A DNA stretch of 64,000 nt from an uncultured Bacteroidales bacterium. Lineage in GTDB: Bacteria > Bacteroidota > Bacteroidia > Bacteroidales > Paludibacteraceae. The notes below the pieces were generated by a model. That model did not search any database. It had not been told where the DNA came from and saw only the letters and a program-made list of their open reading frames with translations. The DNA is taken from contig CACZVM010000002.1 in assembly GCA_902784585.1 (NCBI GenBank), forward strand, positions 1 through 64,000, given 5' to 3'. Every line of letters starts with the position of its first letter. The first letter of the stretch is position 1. Positions 27,184 through 36,274 of the stretch are shown piece after piece. A program made the translations under genes and the position numbers.

Positions 27184-28383
27184 TTTTTTTCTGAGCAGAT
27201 TGATGTCACCGGACAGATTATAGATACCTAGGGAACCATCAGTAGGATCCGTACCGGCATCGGTACCGCGTGCGCGGATCACATAGTAGTACGCGCCTTC
27301 GGCGGCGTTGCGTCCGTTGATGGTACCATCCCATCCCTTGGCGGGATCGGTGGACTCATACACCTGTTTCCCCCAGCGGTTGTACACCCATATATGAAAC
27401 TCCTTGAGCGAACGATAGGACACGCGGAACTCATCATTCTGGCCGTTGCCGTCCGGGGTGAAGACATTCGGCACCGCCAGATACGACTCAGCGATGCTCA
27501 CCTTCACCACCGACGAATCAGAGGTGCACTCGTTGTTGTTGACCAGGCACACTACGCGATAAGCACCAGGTTCGTTGAATGTATAGCGTAGGTCGCGATC
27601 ATGACGTGTGACGAGCAGCGTCGTGGTGTGGTAGACACGCCAAGTGTAGAACAACACGGCGGGCGTAGGATTGCTATAGAAAGCCACCTCCAGTGGTCCG
27701 CTATACTCGGAACCGGCTATCAGCGTCTGACTCGTCGGACGATTACGCTCATTGGATTTCTCGCCCTCTGTACCACGCGTAGTGGCGATCGAGGTCAGCT
27801 CCATTTTCACTGCTTTCACCTCCTCTGCCGTCAGTTGCGCAACTATGCAGGCAGAGTCGAGTCCGAGTTCGCTACGCAGCGCGGCATCGTAGCAGAGCGT
27901 GATGGGCGTCGCGCCATGGAGCGGCGGCAGGAAGAGGGTGCTCTTCAGCGTACCGTTCTGTTGGGCAGCAGAGTCCACCCACGCCTCGGTATTCCATGCC
28001 AGGGCATTGTAACTGATCTGATAGGTATGTTCACCGGACAGGTCACCAGTCACGTGCAAGACCGTGGCATTACAGGTCGGTTCGATGGTGAAAGCCAAGT
28101 CGTTGATAGCATGATACAAGGTCACGCGGAACGTACTTCCCGCAGCCCGATACACTCCTTCGTCCGGCCATATCTCATCGGTATTGGAGGCGTAGATCGA
28201 ACCGTCGGCGTTATACCAATTGATATTACCGATGGTGGAGCGCAAATGGATCTCATCGCGGAACACGAAGGTCGTGTCGTGACCTTTCACCTGCTGCGCA
28301 GCAACGCCTACGCACACAATATCTGCGGCGTAAGCGCATGCGACAACAAGCATTAAAAGCGCTATTAGAAATGATCTGCGCAT
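27181..28383 (-). CDS. Secreted protein with PKD-like and T9SS type B (gliding-type) sorting domains
   Basis: 400 aa. It has a signal peptide (MRRSFLIALLMLVVACAYA). A beta-rich N-terminal half has no clear name; a PKD/Ig-like domain (about 225-290; YTFNEPGAYRVVCLVNNNECTS) follows. The C-terminal about 95 residues are a gliding-motility-associated CTD: VPNVFTPDGNGQNDEFRVSY, IWVYNRWGKQVYES and GWDGTINGRNAAEGAYYYVI. Such proteins leave the cell by the type IX system and are often large; this one is small. Its ATG overlaps the serA stop codon (TAATG), so it is translated from the serC-serA message. No motility role should be assumed from the domain name alone. Confidence 0.9.
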   Translation of the reverse strand: MRRSFLIALLMLVVACAYAADIVCVGVAAQQVKGHDTTFVFRDEIHLRSTIGNINWYNADGSIYASNTDEIWPDEGVYRAAGSTFRVTLYHAINDLAFTIEPTCNATVLHVTGDLSGEHTYQISYNALAWNTEAWVDSAAQQNGTLKSTLFLPPLHGATPITLCYDAALRSELGLDSACIVAQLTAEEVKAVKMELTSIATTRGTEGEKSNERNRPTSQTLIAGSEYSGPLEVAFYSNPTPAVLFYTWRVYHTTTLLVTRHDRDLRYTFNEPGAYRVVCLVNNNECTSDSSVVKVSIAESYLAVPNVFTPDGNGQNDEFRVSYRSLKEFHIWVYNRWGKQVYESTDPAKGWDGTINGRNAAEGAYYYVIRARGTDAGTDPTDGSLGIYNLSGDINLLRKK

Positions 28384-29303
28384 TACTTGTTCACTTGGAA
28401 GCGGGTGTTACCGTTTTGGATGAAGTCCACGATCTGCTTAGCGGCCGCAATACCTGCATTGATATTCGCCTCGGCTGTCTGTGCGCCCATCTTCTTAGGT
28501 GTTGCGAAGTAGCGACCCTCGAAGAGTGTGCGGAACTTCGCATCCGCTACCGGCATAATATCCGTCATATACTTCAGGTCGGTACGCTCCTGCATGAGGG
28601 CGATCAGACCTTCCTCGTCGATGACTTCTTTGCGTGCGGTATTGACCAGCACACCACCCTTCGGCATCAAGCCTACCAAATCATGATTGATGGAGTTCTT
28701 CGTCTCAGCAGTAGCAGGAATATGCAGACTGACGATGTCGCAGGTCTTGTAGAGTTCCTCTGCGGAGTGCAGCGGCGTAACGTGCGCAGCAGTCATCGCC
28801 TCGTCGGGGCAATAAGCGTCATAGGCATATACCTCCATGCCGAAGCCCTGCGCAATGCGGGCTACGTTGCGACCCACATTACCGAAAGCGTGAATACCGA
28901 GTTTCTTGCCTTTGAGTTCGGTACCGCTGGTGCCGTTGTACAGATTACGAACGGCGTAAACCATCATACCGAGCGCCAGTTCGGCCACCGCATTGCTGTT
29001 TTGGCCGGGCGTATTCATCGCTACGACCTGATGGGCGGTAGCCGCTTCGAGGTCGATATTATCATAGCCTGCGCCGGCACGAACAACGATCTTCAACTGC
29101 TTGGCTGCGTCCAGTACGGCGGCATCCACGATATCCGAACGGATGATGAGTGCGTCGGCGTCGGCCACAGCGTCCAGAAGCTGCTGTTTGTCTGTATATT
29201 TCTCGAGCAGTGCAAGCGTATAACCGGCACCCTCTACCACTTCACGAATGCCATCCACAGCCACTTTCGCAAAGGGTTTCTCTGTTGCAACTAATATTTT
29301 CAT
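28383..29303 (-). CDS. serA: D-3-phosphoglycerate dehydrogenase
   Basis: 306 aa from the ATG at 29303 (MKILVATEKPF); the frame is open 28 codons upstream, but those residues do not match the family. NAD-dependent oxidation of 3-phosphoglycerate, first step of serine synthesis; cytosolic. It shows the NAD site KLGIHAFGNVGRNVARIA, the catalytic Arg in VVRAGAGYDNIDLEA and later catalytic residues around NTARKEVIDEEGL. It lacks the C-terminal ACT domain of long SerA enzymes, so feedback by serine through ACT is not expected. serC lies just upstream; serB is not in the window. Confidence 0.94.
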   Translation of the reverse strand: MKILVATEKPFAKVAVDGIREVVEGAGYTLALLEKYTDKQQLLDAVADADALIIRSDIVDAAVLDAAKQLKIVVRAGAGYDNIDLEAATAHQVVAMNTPGQNSNAVAELALGMMVYAVRNLYNGTSGTELKGKKLGIHAFGNVGRNVARIAQGFGMEVYAYDAYCPDEAMTAAHVTPLHSAEELYKTCDIVSLHIPATAETKNSINHDLVGLMPKGGVLVNTARKEVIDEEGLIALMQERTDLKYMTDIMPVADAKFRTLFEGRYFATPKKMGAQTAEANINAGIAAAKQIVDFIQNGNTRFQVNK

Positions 29304-29387
29304 TTTATGTACAAGTGTTGTAAAGAACTCGGCTTGCGCCGTTTTCTTTCGGGTTGGTTCGGAATGATGAAAAGAGAAATAAGGCAT

Positions 29388-29436
29388 TAATTCTTAATTC
29401 GCAATTCGTAATTCTTAATTTTTAATTTTTAATTCC
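29388..29436 (-). repeat. Heptamer array, unit TAATTCT, seven copies, between serC and serA
   Basis: On the plus strand: TAATTCT, TAATTCG, CAATTCG, TAATTCT, TAATTTT, TAATTTT, TAATTCC. The serC stop codon (29415-29417) and its last residues LKIKN lie inside the array. Confidence 0.9.
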
Positions 29437-30503
29437 TCGTATTCGTGGATGCAGTCAACGAGTGCCTGAACGCCCTCGATGTCCATTGCGTTGTAGCAGC
29501 TGGCGCGGAAACCGCCTACGAGACGATGGCCCTTAATACCCACCATACCTTTGGCGGTAGCGAACTTGAAGAAGTCGTCCTGCAGGTCAGCATACTCGGG
29601 TTTGAACACGAAGCATATATTCATACGCGAGCGGTCCTCCTTCTTGGAGATCGTCGGCATGAACAGCTTCGATTCGTCGAGGCACTTGTAGAGCAAGTCT
29701 GCTTTGGCTTTGTTGCGTGCCTCAATCCACTTCACGCCACCATTGGCCTTGAGCCAGCGCAGTGTGAGGACTGCGGTGTAAACCGGCAGTACAGGAGGTG
29801 TGTTGAACATCGAACCGCCGTCGATATGCGTCTGGTAGTTGAGCATCGTCGGTATATAACGGCTCACCTTACCGAGGCACGACTCCTTGATGATGACGAA
29901 AGTGACGCCGGCAGGCGCGAGGTTCTTCTGTGCACCACCGTAGATGATGTCGTATTGACTCACGTCGATCGGACGGCTGAGGATATCCGAACTCATATCG
30001 GCTACCAGAGGTACATTACCCTTCTTCTTGTATATCTCCGCCAACTTCTCGTCGTTGATCTCGGTACCGAAGATGGTATTATTGGTGGTAATATGGAAAT
30101 AATCGGCATCCTGCGGTATTTCGTAATCGGTAGGAATCGAATCGGTGCTGGCTGCCACTTCGATGGCTTCGCCGAAGCCTTTGGCTTCCTTCAAGGCCTT
30201 CTTGCTCCATACGCCGGTGTTGAGGTAAGCAGCTTTGTGCTCCAACATATTGAACGGCACCATGCAGAACTGCAGGCTGGCACCGCCACCGAGGAACAGC
30301 ACACGATAGCCTTCGGGCACGTTAAGCAATTCCTTTACCAACGCTTCCGCTTCGTCCATGACGGGTTGGAAATATTTCGCACGGTGGGAGATCTCCAGTA
30401 CAGAAAGGCCCTCACCCTGAAAATCGATAACAGCCTCAGCCGTTTGTTTGATCACTTCTTGCGGCAGGATGCTCGGTCCTGCATTAAAATTGTACTTTTT
30501 CAT
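29415..30503 (-). CDS. serC: Phosphoserine aminotransferase
   Basis: 362 aa. PLP enzyme, second step of serine synthesis. It shows the start [14 protein letters not shown], the PLP lysine in [18 protein letters not shown] (about residue 190) and the end [22 protein letters not shown]. The last residues (ELKIKN) and the stop are read from a heptamer array, so the C-terminus was probably extended or replaced by that insertion. The ATG overlaps the stop of the upstream carboxyltransferase gene (ATGA), giving an unusual oadA-like-serC-serA operon. Confidence 0.95.
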   Translation of the reverse strand: MKKYNFNAGPSILPQEVIKQTAEAVIDFQGEGLSVLEISHRAKYFQPVMDEAEALVKELLNVPEGYRVLFLGGGASLQFCMVPFNMLEHKAAYLNTGVWSKKALKEAKGFGEAIEVAASTDSIPTDYEIPQDADYFHITTNNTIFGTEINDEKLAEIYKKKGNVPLVADMSSDILSRPIDVSQYDIIYGGAQKNLAPAGVTFVIIKESCLGKVSRYIPTMLNYQTHIDGGSMFNTPPVLPVYTAVLTLRWLKANGGVKWIEARNKAKADLLYKCLDESKLFMPTISKKEDRSRMNICFVFKPEYADLQDDFFKFATAKGMVGIKGHRLVGGFRASCYNAMDIEGVQALVDCIHEYEELKIKN

Positions 30504-32137
30504 AATGTATATGGGTTAAATCTTTTCCATTGTGTTGAACGGATGACGGGCAGAGTGGCAGCCGGTGCCTCCGTCGGTTGTTGGGCCATATGCATCGCCA
30601 TCGCTACGGCAGCCAACTCATCTTCACTCGTCTCCGGCTTCGGTAGCAGATGCTCGGGGATAGGTTTACCCGCCTTGCGCATACGCTCTACCAGATCCTT
30701 GTTGAACTGCTCCTTGGCCAGGCCGGACTTGTACTCGCGGTACTGCTTGTCGTGCATGGCAAACTCGAACAGCTCCTCATCGTCCTGGCCGCGATCCCAA
30801 CCGAGTTCCTTCATCTCCTTGATATACTGCGGCAGCACATCAGGATAGAGAGCTTGCGGATCGTCGGTGTAGAACTCCATGCCTTTCTCCTTAGCCAGTT
30901 CGATGATCTCCGGTGCTAGTTGGCCGGGCAGCTTACCCGACTTGCCGAGGATCATACCCCACATAGCAGGATCCATGCGAGTGAAAGGTTTCTCGCCCAT
31001 CGAGCGAGAGAAGATATTCATCAGCGCAGCATTCTTCACATATTGGCTGAACGGCGTAACGAGGCACGGTGTACCGAGCATCGGCCATACGCGTTGTACC
31101 TCCTGGAAGAGCTCGACGAGCAGTTCATCTTCGCTCAGTGCTTTCTCTCCGCGCTTGACGAGGTTGGCATTGATAGCCGCATGCAGCCCCTTCAGGTCGG
31201 CCATGAGCGAACCCATCATACCGCCCGGAAGACCGCAGCCCACAAGCAACGAGGTCATCTTACTGTTACGCGGGTCAATCCAATAACCCAAGAAGTCATC
31301 GATAAACTCCTGCGTCAGCTTACGCGCCTCCATATAGGCCTTCATGTTGATATCTTTCACCAAGAATCCTGCCTCGCGGAACATTGCCTGGATGGTGATC
31401 ACATCCGGGTGCACCATACCCCAACTCAGCGGTTCGATAGCTACGTCGAACACGTCACCACCGGCCTTGGCGATCTCAAGCATCGAAGCGACGCTGAAGC
31501 CGGGCCCCGTATGACCGTGGTACTGGATGATGATATCAGGGTGCTTAGCCTTGATAGCAGCTACAATCTTTCCGAGCATCGTCGGACGACCAATACCCGC
31601 CATGTCTTTCAAGCAGATCTCCTGCGCACCGCCTTCGATGAGCTCCTCGGCGAGGTTAACGTAGTACTCCACCGTGTGAACCGGCGAGTAGGTCATACAC
31701 ATCGTCGCTTGCGCCGTCATGCCGGCTTCTTTCGCCCATTTGATAGACGGGATGATATTCCGCGGGTCGTTCAGACCGCAGAAGATTCGCGTGATATCTA
31801 CGCCCTGTGCGTGCTTTACCTTATACATCAACTTACGCACATCCGCAGGCACGGGATTCATACGCAACGCGTTCAGACCGCGGTCCAGCATATGCGTCTT
31901 GATGCCTACCTCATTGAACGGCTTGGTGAAGGTACGCACAGCCTGATTGGGGTTCTCGCCGTAGAGCAGGTTGACCTGTTCACTCGCACCACCGTTGGTC
32001 TCCACGCGGTCGAAGCAACCCATATCGATGATGACAGGTGCTACGCGTGCCAATTGGTCTTTTCGGGGGACGTACTTTCCGCTACTCTGCCACATGTCGC
32101 GGTAGACAAGCGAAAATTGAATTTCTTTCTTTGCCAT
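30500..32137 (-). CDS. Oxaloacetate-decarboxylase-alpha-like carboxyltransferase without biotin domain
   Basis: 545 aa. It shows the HMGL-like carboxyltransferase barrel: early metal and substrate residues ([22 protein letters not shown] in place of the usual RDAHQS start), [23 protein letters not shown] with the His metal ligands, then the conserved carboxylase (PYC_OADA) domain. The family moves CO2 between a biotin carrier and oxaloacetate, pyruvate or methylmalonyl-CoA. The usual C-terminal biotinyl domain with MKM is absent and no carrier or beta/gamma subunit gene is adjacent, so it must act with a carrier encoded elsewhere. It overlaps serC by 4 nt. Confidence 0.88.
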   Translation of the reverse strand: MAKKEIQFSLVYRDMWQSSGKYVPRKDQLARVAPVIIDMGCFDRVETNGGASEQVNLLYGENPNQAVRTFTKPFNEVGIKTHMLDRGLNALRMNPVPADVRKLMYKVKHAQGVDITRIFCGLNDPRNIIPSIKWAKEAGMTAQATMCMTYSPVHTVEYYVNLAEELIEGGAQEICLKDMAGIGRPTMLGKIVAAIKAKHPDIIIQYHGHTGPGFSVASMLEIAKAGGDVFDVAIEPLSWGMVHPDVITIQAMFREAGFLVKDINMKAYMEARKLTQEFIDDFLGYWIDPRNSKMTSLLVGCGLPGGMMGSLMADLKGLHAAINANLVKRGEKALSEDELLVELFQEVQRVWPMLGTPCLVTPFSQYVKNAALMNIFSRSMGEKPFTRMDPAMWGMILGKSGKLPGQLAPEIIELAKEKGMEFYTDDPQALYPDVLPQYIKEMKELGWDRGQDDEELFEFAMHDKQYREYKSGLAKEQFNKDLVERMRKAGKPIPEHLLPKPETSEDELAAVAMAMHMAQQPTEAPAATLPVIRSTQWKRFNPYTL

Positions 32138-32182
32138 ATTTTGTTTTTTTGATTATCCTCTATGCCTCTGACCGCTCATCCT

Positions 32183-33352
32183 CTACAATCCGAATTTCTC
32201 TTTCATCGTCGGGTTGGCGTATGTCAGACGCTTGATCGTCACATCGTCCAGTTTCTTATCCGCCTGATTGAGGTTGTCGCCTGATTTGATGAGGTTCTCG
32301 CGCACCTTGGTCAGGTGGGCGATGGTCTTGTCTATCTCGTCGATTGCATCGGAGAAACGCTCGTTGGCCAAGCGCACATTGCGGGCAAACCCCTCCTTGA
32401 ATGTATTGAGTTTCTCCTCGAAATGGGTCACATCTATCTGCTGGGCCTTGACGAGTGCCAGCTCACGCTTGGCATCCAGGCTCTTGCGGCTGGTCTGGGT
32501 CAGCAGCGTGATCAAGGGCACGAAGAACTGCGGACGGATGACGTACATCTTCTCGTAGCGATGACTCATGTCCACGATGCCACCGTTGTAGAGTTCGCTC
32601 TCCGGCTCCAGCAGCGAGACGAGCACCGCGAACTCACAGTTCTTCTTGCGGCGGTCTTCGTCGAGTTTCTTCAGGAAGTCCTCGTTCTTATGCTTCGTCG
32701 CCGTCTCGTCGTTCTCGTTCTTCATCTCGAACATGATGGATATATACTCCACTCCGTCGTCCGAGCTGTCGCGGAACACAAAGTCGCCCTTGGTGCCCTC
32801 TACCACCTCGTTGTCCTTCTCGAAATACGCGTTCGGGAAGTACGGGCGTATACGTGCGAACTCATTGGCGCAGTGCTGCTCAAGCGTCTCGCCTACCATC
32901 TTCGTCGAGAGGCGGATCTTCATGTCCTTATAGTACGCTATCTGCTCTTGCGCGGCCTTGAGTTGCGCCTCCATCTGCGTACGCAGCGTGGCCAACTCCT
33001 GTTCCTTCTTCATGTATGCCTCGGTGGCCTGCTGACGGACCTGCGCCACGGCCAGCTGCTTCTGCTGGTCGGCCTGGGCCAGCTGGTTCTTCAGCTCGAC
33101 CAGTCGTGTCCGCTCTGCCGTCAGCTGCTCGTTGAACTGCTGCTCACGACGGCTCTGCTCGGCCTGCTGCTGCGCCTGTGCGGCCTGACGCTCCGCCTGC
33201 TGACGGGCCTGCTGCATCTGCTCCAGATCATGCATACGACGAGCCAGTTCGGCCTCGAACTCACTGTTCTTCACCTGACTAAGCAACAGGGCATAGTCCG
33301 CCTCATCGACGGTGAACGTACTACCACATTTCGGACATTTCAGTTCTTTCAT
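32183..33352 (-). CDS. DUF2130 protein with zinc ribbon and coiled coil
   Basis: 389 aa. The N-terminus is a zinc-ribbon half (KCPKCGSTF). Residues about 30-150 form a long Gln/Arg-rich coiled coil (QQARQQAERQAAQAQQ). The C-terminal half is the DUF2130 core (KGDFVFRDSSDDGVEYISIMFEMKNE with acidic and Lys residues reminiscent of a restriction-endonuclease-like fold). The function of the family is unknown. It has its own promoter, which overlaps the terminator of the upstream gene. Confidence 0.9.
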   Translation of the reverse strand: MKELKCPKCGSTFTVDEADYALLLSQVKNSEFEAELARRMHDLEQMQQARQQAERQAAQAQQQAEQSRREQQFNEQLTAERTRLVELKNQLAQADQQKQLAVAQVRQQATEAYMKKEQELATLRTQMEAQLKAAQEQIAYYKDMKIRLSTKMVGETLEQHCANEFARIRPYFPNAYFEKDNEVVEGTKGDFVFRDSSDDGVEYISIMFEMKNENDETATKHKNEDFLKKLDEDRRKKNCEFAVLVSLLEPESELYNGGIVDMSHRYEKMYVIRPQFFVPLITLLTQTSRKSLDAKRELALVKAQQIDVTHFEEKLNTFKEGFARNVRLANERFSDAIDEIDKTIAHLTKVRENLIKSGDNLNQADKKLDDVTIKRLTYANPTMKEKFGL

Positions 33353-33374
33353 CTCCTTATTCTCAAATCGCCTG

Positions 33375-33406
33375 CAAAGTTACAACAAAAAAATGACATA
33401 CGCAAG
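33375..33406 (-). promoter_or_regulatory. Bacteroidetes-type promoter for the DUF2130 gene
   Basis: Minus strand: CTTG (33406-33403), 20-nt spacer CGTATGTCATTTTTTTGTTG, TAACTTTG (33382-33375). Its -33 box lies inside the terminator hairpin of the upstream gene. Confidence 0.78.
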
Positions 33407-33412
33407 CGTATG
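33386..33412 (-). terminator. Terminator of the metallophosphoesterase gene, overlapping a promoter
   Basis: CATACGC, AA, GCGTATG (33397-33412), followed on the minus strand by ATTTTTTTG. The stem contains the -33 box of the next promoter. Confidence 0.65.
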
Positions 33413-33440
33413 CCATTCTTTTTTGCTATTTTCATTGCAT

Positions 33441-35024
33441 TTATTGCACTTCGGTGCCTTCCGCAGTGTATGTTTTGCCGCCGCGGAGGATATAGAGCAC
33501 GCCATCTTTGATCACTTTATTGGTGATTGGTGATTGGTGATTGGTAATTTCGTCGATGGCCTCATGCTGACGCGGGCTATTGATATGCAGACTCAGGCGG
33601 AGATCATCGGTGCGGTCGGCGTAGGTCTGACCATAGCCGGTGATGTCTTCCACCAGCGAACGGAGGATAGGATCTACCTTTATCTGTAAAATACCGGTAA
33701 GCAGGTTGAGTACTTCCGGCAGTGACAACATCGTACCACTGACTGCCTCCGCCATCATGGCATTCATATTGGTCTCCAGTGCCTCAGCCAGCGAGTCCGC
33801 CTCGGGGTGTTCCGGTTCGTTGGCCTCGCTATGCAGCAAATAGAGCGATACTACGGTGCTGCCCAAGTGGCGCTCCACAAGATCCACCTTTGCACTGTCA
33901 GTATTGTATTTGGCCACGGCTTGATCGAAGGCATCATCCAATCCCAAGAAAGAACTTCCGGGAATAGAACTGATCTTGGTGCGTGCCGTTTCCACACCGG
34001 TGTCCCACATCTCTACAGCCAGACGCGGGAGCATGTTCGCCGTATGGATACGCATCCACTCACGGCTATACGCCTCCAGCTGCGGGTAACCCGGCAGCGA
34101 GTTCAGATAATCGGTTGTCACACTTACCGTCTCGCGGTCGGCCGACAAGGTCAACCAGCGGTAAGGGCATGGATACGTGATCGGTGCACCGGAGGTTATC
34201 TCCACGATGCTGTCGCCGGTGAGACCCGTCGTGTCGCGGAAGGTAGTGATGCCATTCACATGGAAATGACCGGTCAGCACCATGTGCACACCATGACACA
34301 TCAGGCTGTCGCGCAGCGCATCGGCCTTCTGGAAGCGGCAGGCACTCTCCAGCGTACCCTGTGCATCAAAATGCTCCAGGATCTGCCAGTGGCTCATGGC
34401 AATAATGGTATTACCTTTGGCTACCGCACTGTCAGCCTGCGCCAGCACCCACTTCTGCGTCCGGGACGAGAGTACACCCGTAGCGGCGGTGTTGTTTGCG
34501 CCGTCGATAGCCAGCACCGTTAGCCCCTCTATCGGCTCTGCTACGTAACTATGCGAGTCGGGATCTTTGGCCACTGCATGCGCATACACCGAGGCATACA
34601 TCGTTTCCCAGTCGGAGTTGGTCAGATTGGCCACCTGTGTCTTCTCCGCACCGGTGTACGCATAGGCATTTCCGCCTATGTCATGATTGCCGGGGATGAC
34701 CAGCGCCTTGATGCCGGCCTGCTCCAGACGGTTCAGTTGCGCCGCCACCACCTGATGGCTGGCCCACTCGCTGTCCTTCGTCAGATCGCCCGGGATAAGC
34801 ACCACGGCAGGATGATAGGCAAGCGCAGTGTCCACCAGTGCCATAAAAGCCGGTTCACTCAGATGAATCATTTTGCGTTGGCCGTTCAGCATCTCGCCAA
34901 ACGAAAGGCTGGTGGTATCCATCAGCGACGAAGCCAGCACATGGGGGTCGGTAAAGACCATCATACGTTCTTGCGCCACCAGCATCGCAGGCAGCAAGGC
35001 CAAGAAGAGGAAGATTTTTTTCAT
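33441..35024 (-). CDS. Secreted calcineurin-like metallophosphoesterase
   Basis: 527 aa from the ATG at 35024 (MKKIFLFLALLPAMLVAQ, signal peptide). The phosphoesterase motifs are FTDPHVLA (DxH), IPGDLTKD (GD), IPGNHDIGG (GNHD), MSHWQILEHF and LTGHFHVNG (GHFH). The metal site is complete. Many members cleave phosphodiesters or phosphomonoesters; the substrate here is unknown. A heptamer array is in frame near the C-terminus (ITNHQSPITN), then comes a short tail VIKDGVLYILRGGKTYTAEG that resembles short basic/aromatic tails on other secreted Bacteroidales proteins. A terminator hairpin follows. Confidence 0.9.
   Translation of the reverse strand: MKKIFLFLALLPAMLVAQERMMVFTDPHVLASSLMDTTSLSFGEMLNGQRKMIHLSEPAFMALVDTALAYHPAVVLIPGDLTKDSEWASHQVVAAQLNRLEQAGIKALVIPGNHDIGGNAYAYTGAEKTQVANLTNSDWETMYASVYAHAVAKDPDSHSYVAEPIEGLTVLAIDGANNTAATGVLSSRTQKWVLAQADSAVAKGNTIIAMSHWQILEHFDAQGTLESACRFQKADALRDSLMCHGVHMVLTGHFHVNGITTFRDTTGLTGDSIVEITSGAPITYPCPYRWLTLSADRETVSVTTDYLNSLPGYPQLEAYSREWMRIHTANMLPRLAVEMWDTGVETARTKISSIPGSSFLGLDDAFDQAVAKYNTDSAKVDLVERHLGSTVVSLYLLHSEANEPEHPEADSLAEALETNMNAMMAEAVSGTMLSLPEVLNLLTGILQIKVDPILRSLVEDITGYGQTYADRTDDLRLSLHINSPRQHEAIDEITNHQSPITNKVIKDGVLYILRGGKTYTAEGTEVQ
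33519..33549 (-). repeat. Heptamer array, unit ATTGGTG, inside the metallophosphoesterase gene
   Basis: On the plus strand: ATTGGTG, ATTGGTG, ATTGGTG, ATTGGTA, ATT. Encodes ITNHQSPITN. Confidence 0.85.
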
Positions 35025-35074
35025 AATCATATCTGTTTGTTGTGTCGTTATTTATTATCCTTTGGAAAGATTTA

Positions 35075-36259
35075 TTACTGGAGTAATATTTCTACACGCC
35101 TGTTCCGGCTTCGCCCTTCTTCGGTGTCGTTGGTAGCCACAGGGCGGGTGTCGCCATAGCCGAAGGCCTGTATCTGCGCTTCGTCGCAGCCGAAGTCGAT
35201 CAACTGCTGTCTGACGGCCATCGCACGGGCTTGCGACAGGGACTTGTTCGCTTCCGGCTGTCCGACATTATCCGTATGACCTGCCAGGCGTACGCGATAG
35301 CCGTAGGTCTGAATGAGCGTGGCTATTCGCTTCAGTTCGGGTAGCGAACTCGGCAGGATGGTCGCCTTGGCGGTCTCGAACAAGAGGTTCTCTATCGCCA
35401 TCGGCTGGTTGGTCTGGAGCACCGTAATGGTCTGCGGCCGTTTGTCCTCGGGCAGTTCCACGGCGTATATGTCATGTCTGCGGCCGCTCTTCTGTGCGTA
35501 GTAGGCCGTGCGGCCGTCCGTGGTGATCTTATACCAGCAGTCGCGTCCGCTGGTGTTGATGTCCGGTCCCATGTTCTCCGGCTCGGACCAGCAGTTCCAG
35601 CATGTGTCGCTCAGCCGGCGACTGATCCATACATCCAGCTCGCCCAGTGTGCCTTCTCTGTCCGAGGAGAAATAGAGCGTCTTCATGTCCGGGTGGAGGA
35701 AGGGCGAACGCTCCATGCCGGGGGTGTTGATAGCGGGCCCTAAGGAATAGGGAGTGCCCCAACGCCCTTGCGCATCGCGCTCGGAGATAAAGATGTTGAG
35801 GCTGGCTTTCTCTTCTCCCTCCGCCGGATAGTTGGCGGCAAAGAGGAGTGCCGAGCCGTCAGCCGTGATCATTGCATCGGCCTGCCAATTGCCCAACTGC
35901 AGGTAGGACGGCAGTGGTCGCGGTTCGGTCCAGCCGTGCGGGCCTCGCTCGGAGAAGCACATCCGTCCTTCCACGAAGAGCAGCATCGTGCGTCCGTCAC
36001 CGCTCAGGGAGGTAGGTGCCTCGTTGCGATATGGGTTGCTCAACTCGGGTATGCGCCGGGCAGCACTCCACTCGCCGGTTCGCGGGTCGCGACGCGAGAC
36101 GTATATGTCCTCCGTCGCACTGCCGTCCTCGCGGTTCAGGCCCACGAAATAGAGCGTCCGATCGTCCATCGTCAAGGTGGGACCGTACTCCTCTCCCTCC
36201 GGAGTGTTCACCGCCGCCGGCAACAGGACGGCAAATAATATCGTGAGAAGACCTAACAC
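35075..36259 (-). CDS. PD40/OmpA-family outer-membrane-associated protein
   Basis: 394 aa. The start is a GTG at 36259, 13 nt after the cinA stop in the same frame; no ATG is available before the signal peptide (LGLLTILFAVLLPAAV). Residues about 20-275 hold WD40-like PD40 beta-propeller repeats (YGPTLTMDDRTLYFVG, DMKTLYFSSDREGTLGELDVW). The C-terminal OmpA domain (about 285-394) has RLAGHTDNVGQPEANKSLSQARAM and ends RRVEILLQ. It resembles PD40-OmpA proteins such as the T9SS-linked PorE, but lacks PorE's TPR and other domains, so I do not assign that name. It is transcribed after cinA. Confidence 0.9.
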   Translation of the reverse strand: MLGLLTILFAVLLPAAVNTPEGEEYGPTLTMDDRTLYFVGLNREDGSATEDIYVSRRDPRTGEWSAARRIPELSNPYRNEAPTSLSGDGRTMLLFVEGRMCFSERGPHGWTEPRPLPSYLQLGNWQADAMITADGSALLFAANYPAEGEEKASLNIFISERDAQGRWGTPYSLGPAINTPGMERSPFLHPDMKTLYFSSDREGTLGELDVWISRRLSDTCWNCWSEPENMGPDINTSGRDCWYKITTDGRTAYYAQKSGRRHDIYAVELPEDKRPQTITVLQTNQPMAIENLLFETAKATILPSSLPELKRIATLIQTYGYRVRLAGHTDNVGQPEANKSLSQARAMAVRQQLIDFGCDEAQIQAFGYGDTRPVATNDTEEGRSRNRRVEILLQ

Positions 36260-36274
36260 GCTATTGGTATCTGT

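Noticed and set aside
30920-32152. Plus-strand frame over the carboxyltransferase gene
   Set aside because: Shadow; composition rich in His and Arg, no recognisable fold, and the minus strand has a clear enzyme.
35075-36259. Naming the PD40-OmpA protein PorE
   Set aside because: PorE has further TPR and other domains that are absent here; the shared PD40/OmpA parts are not enough.
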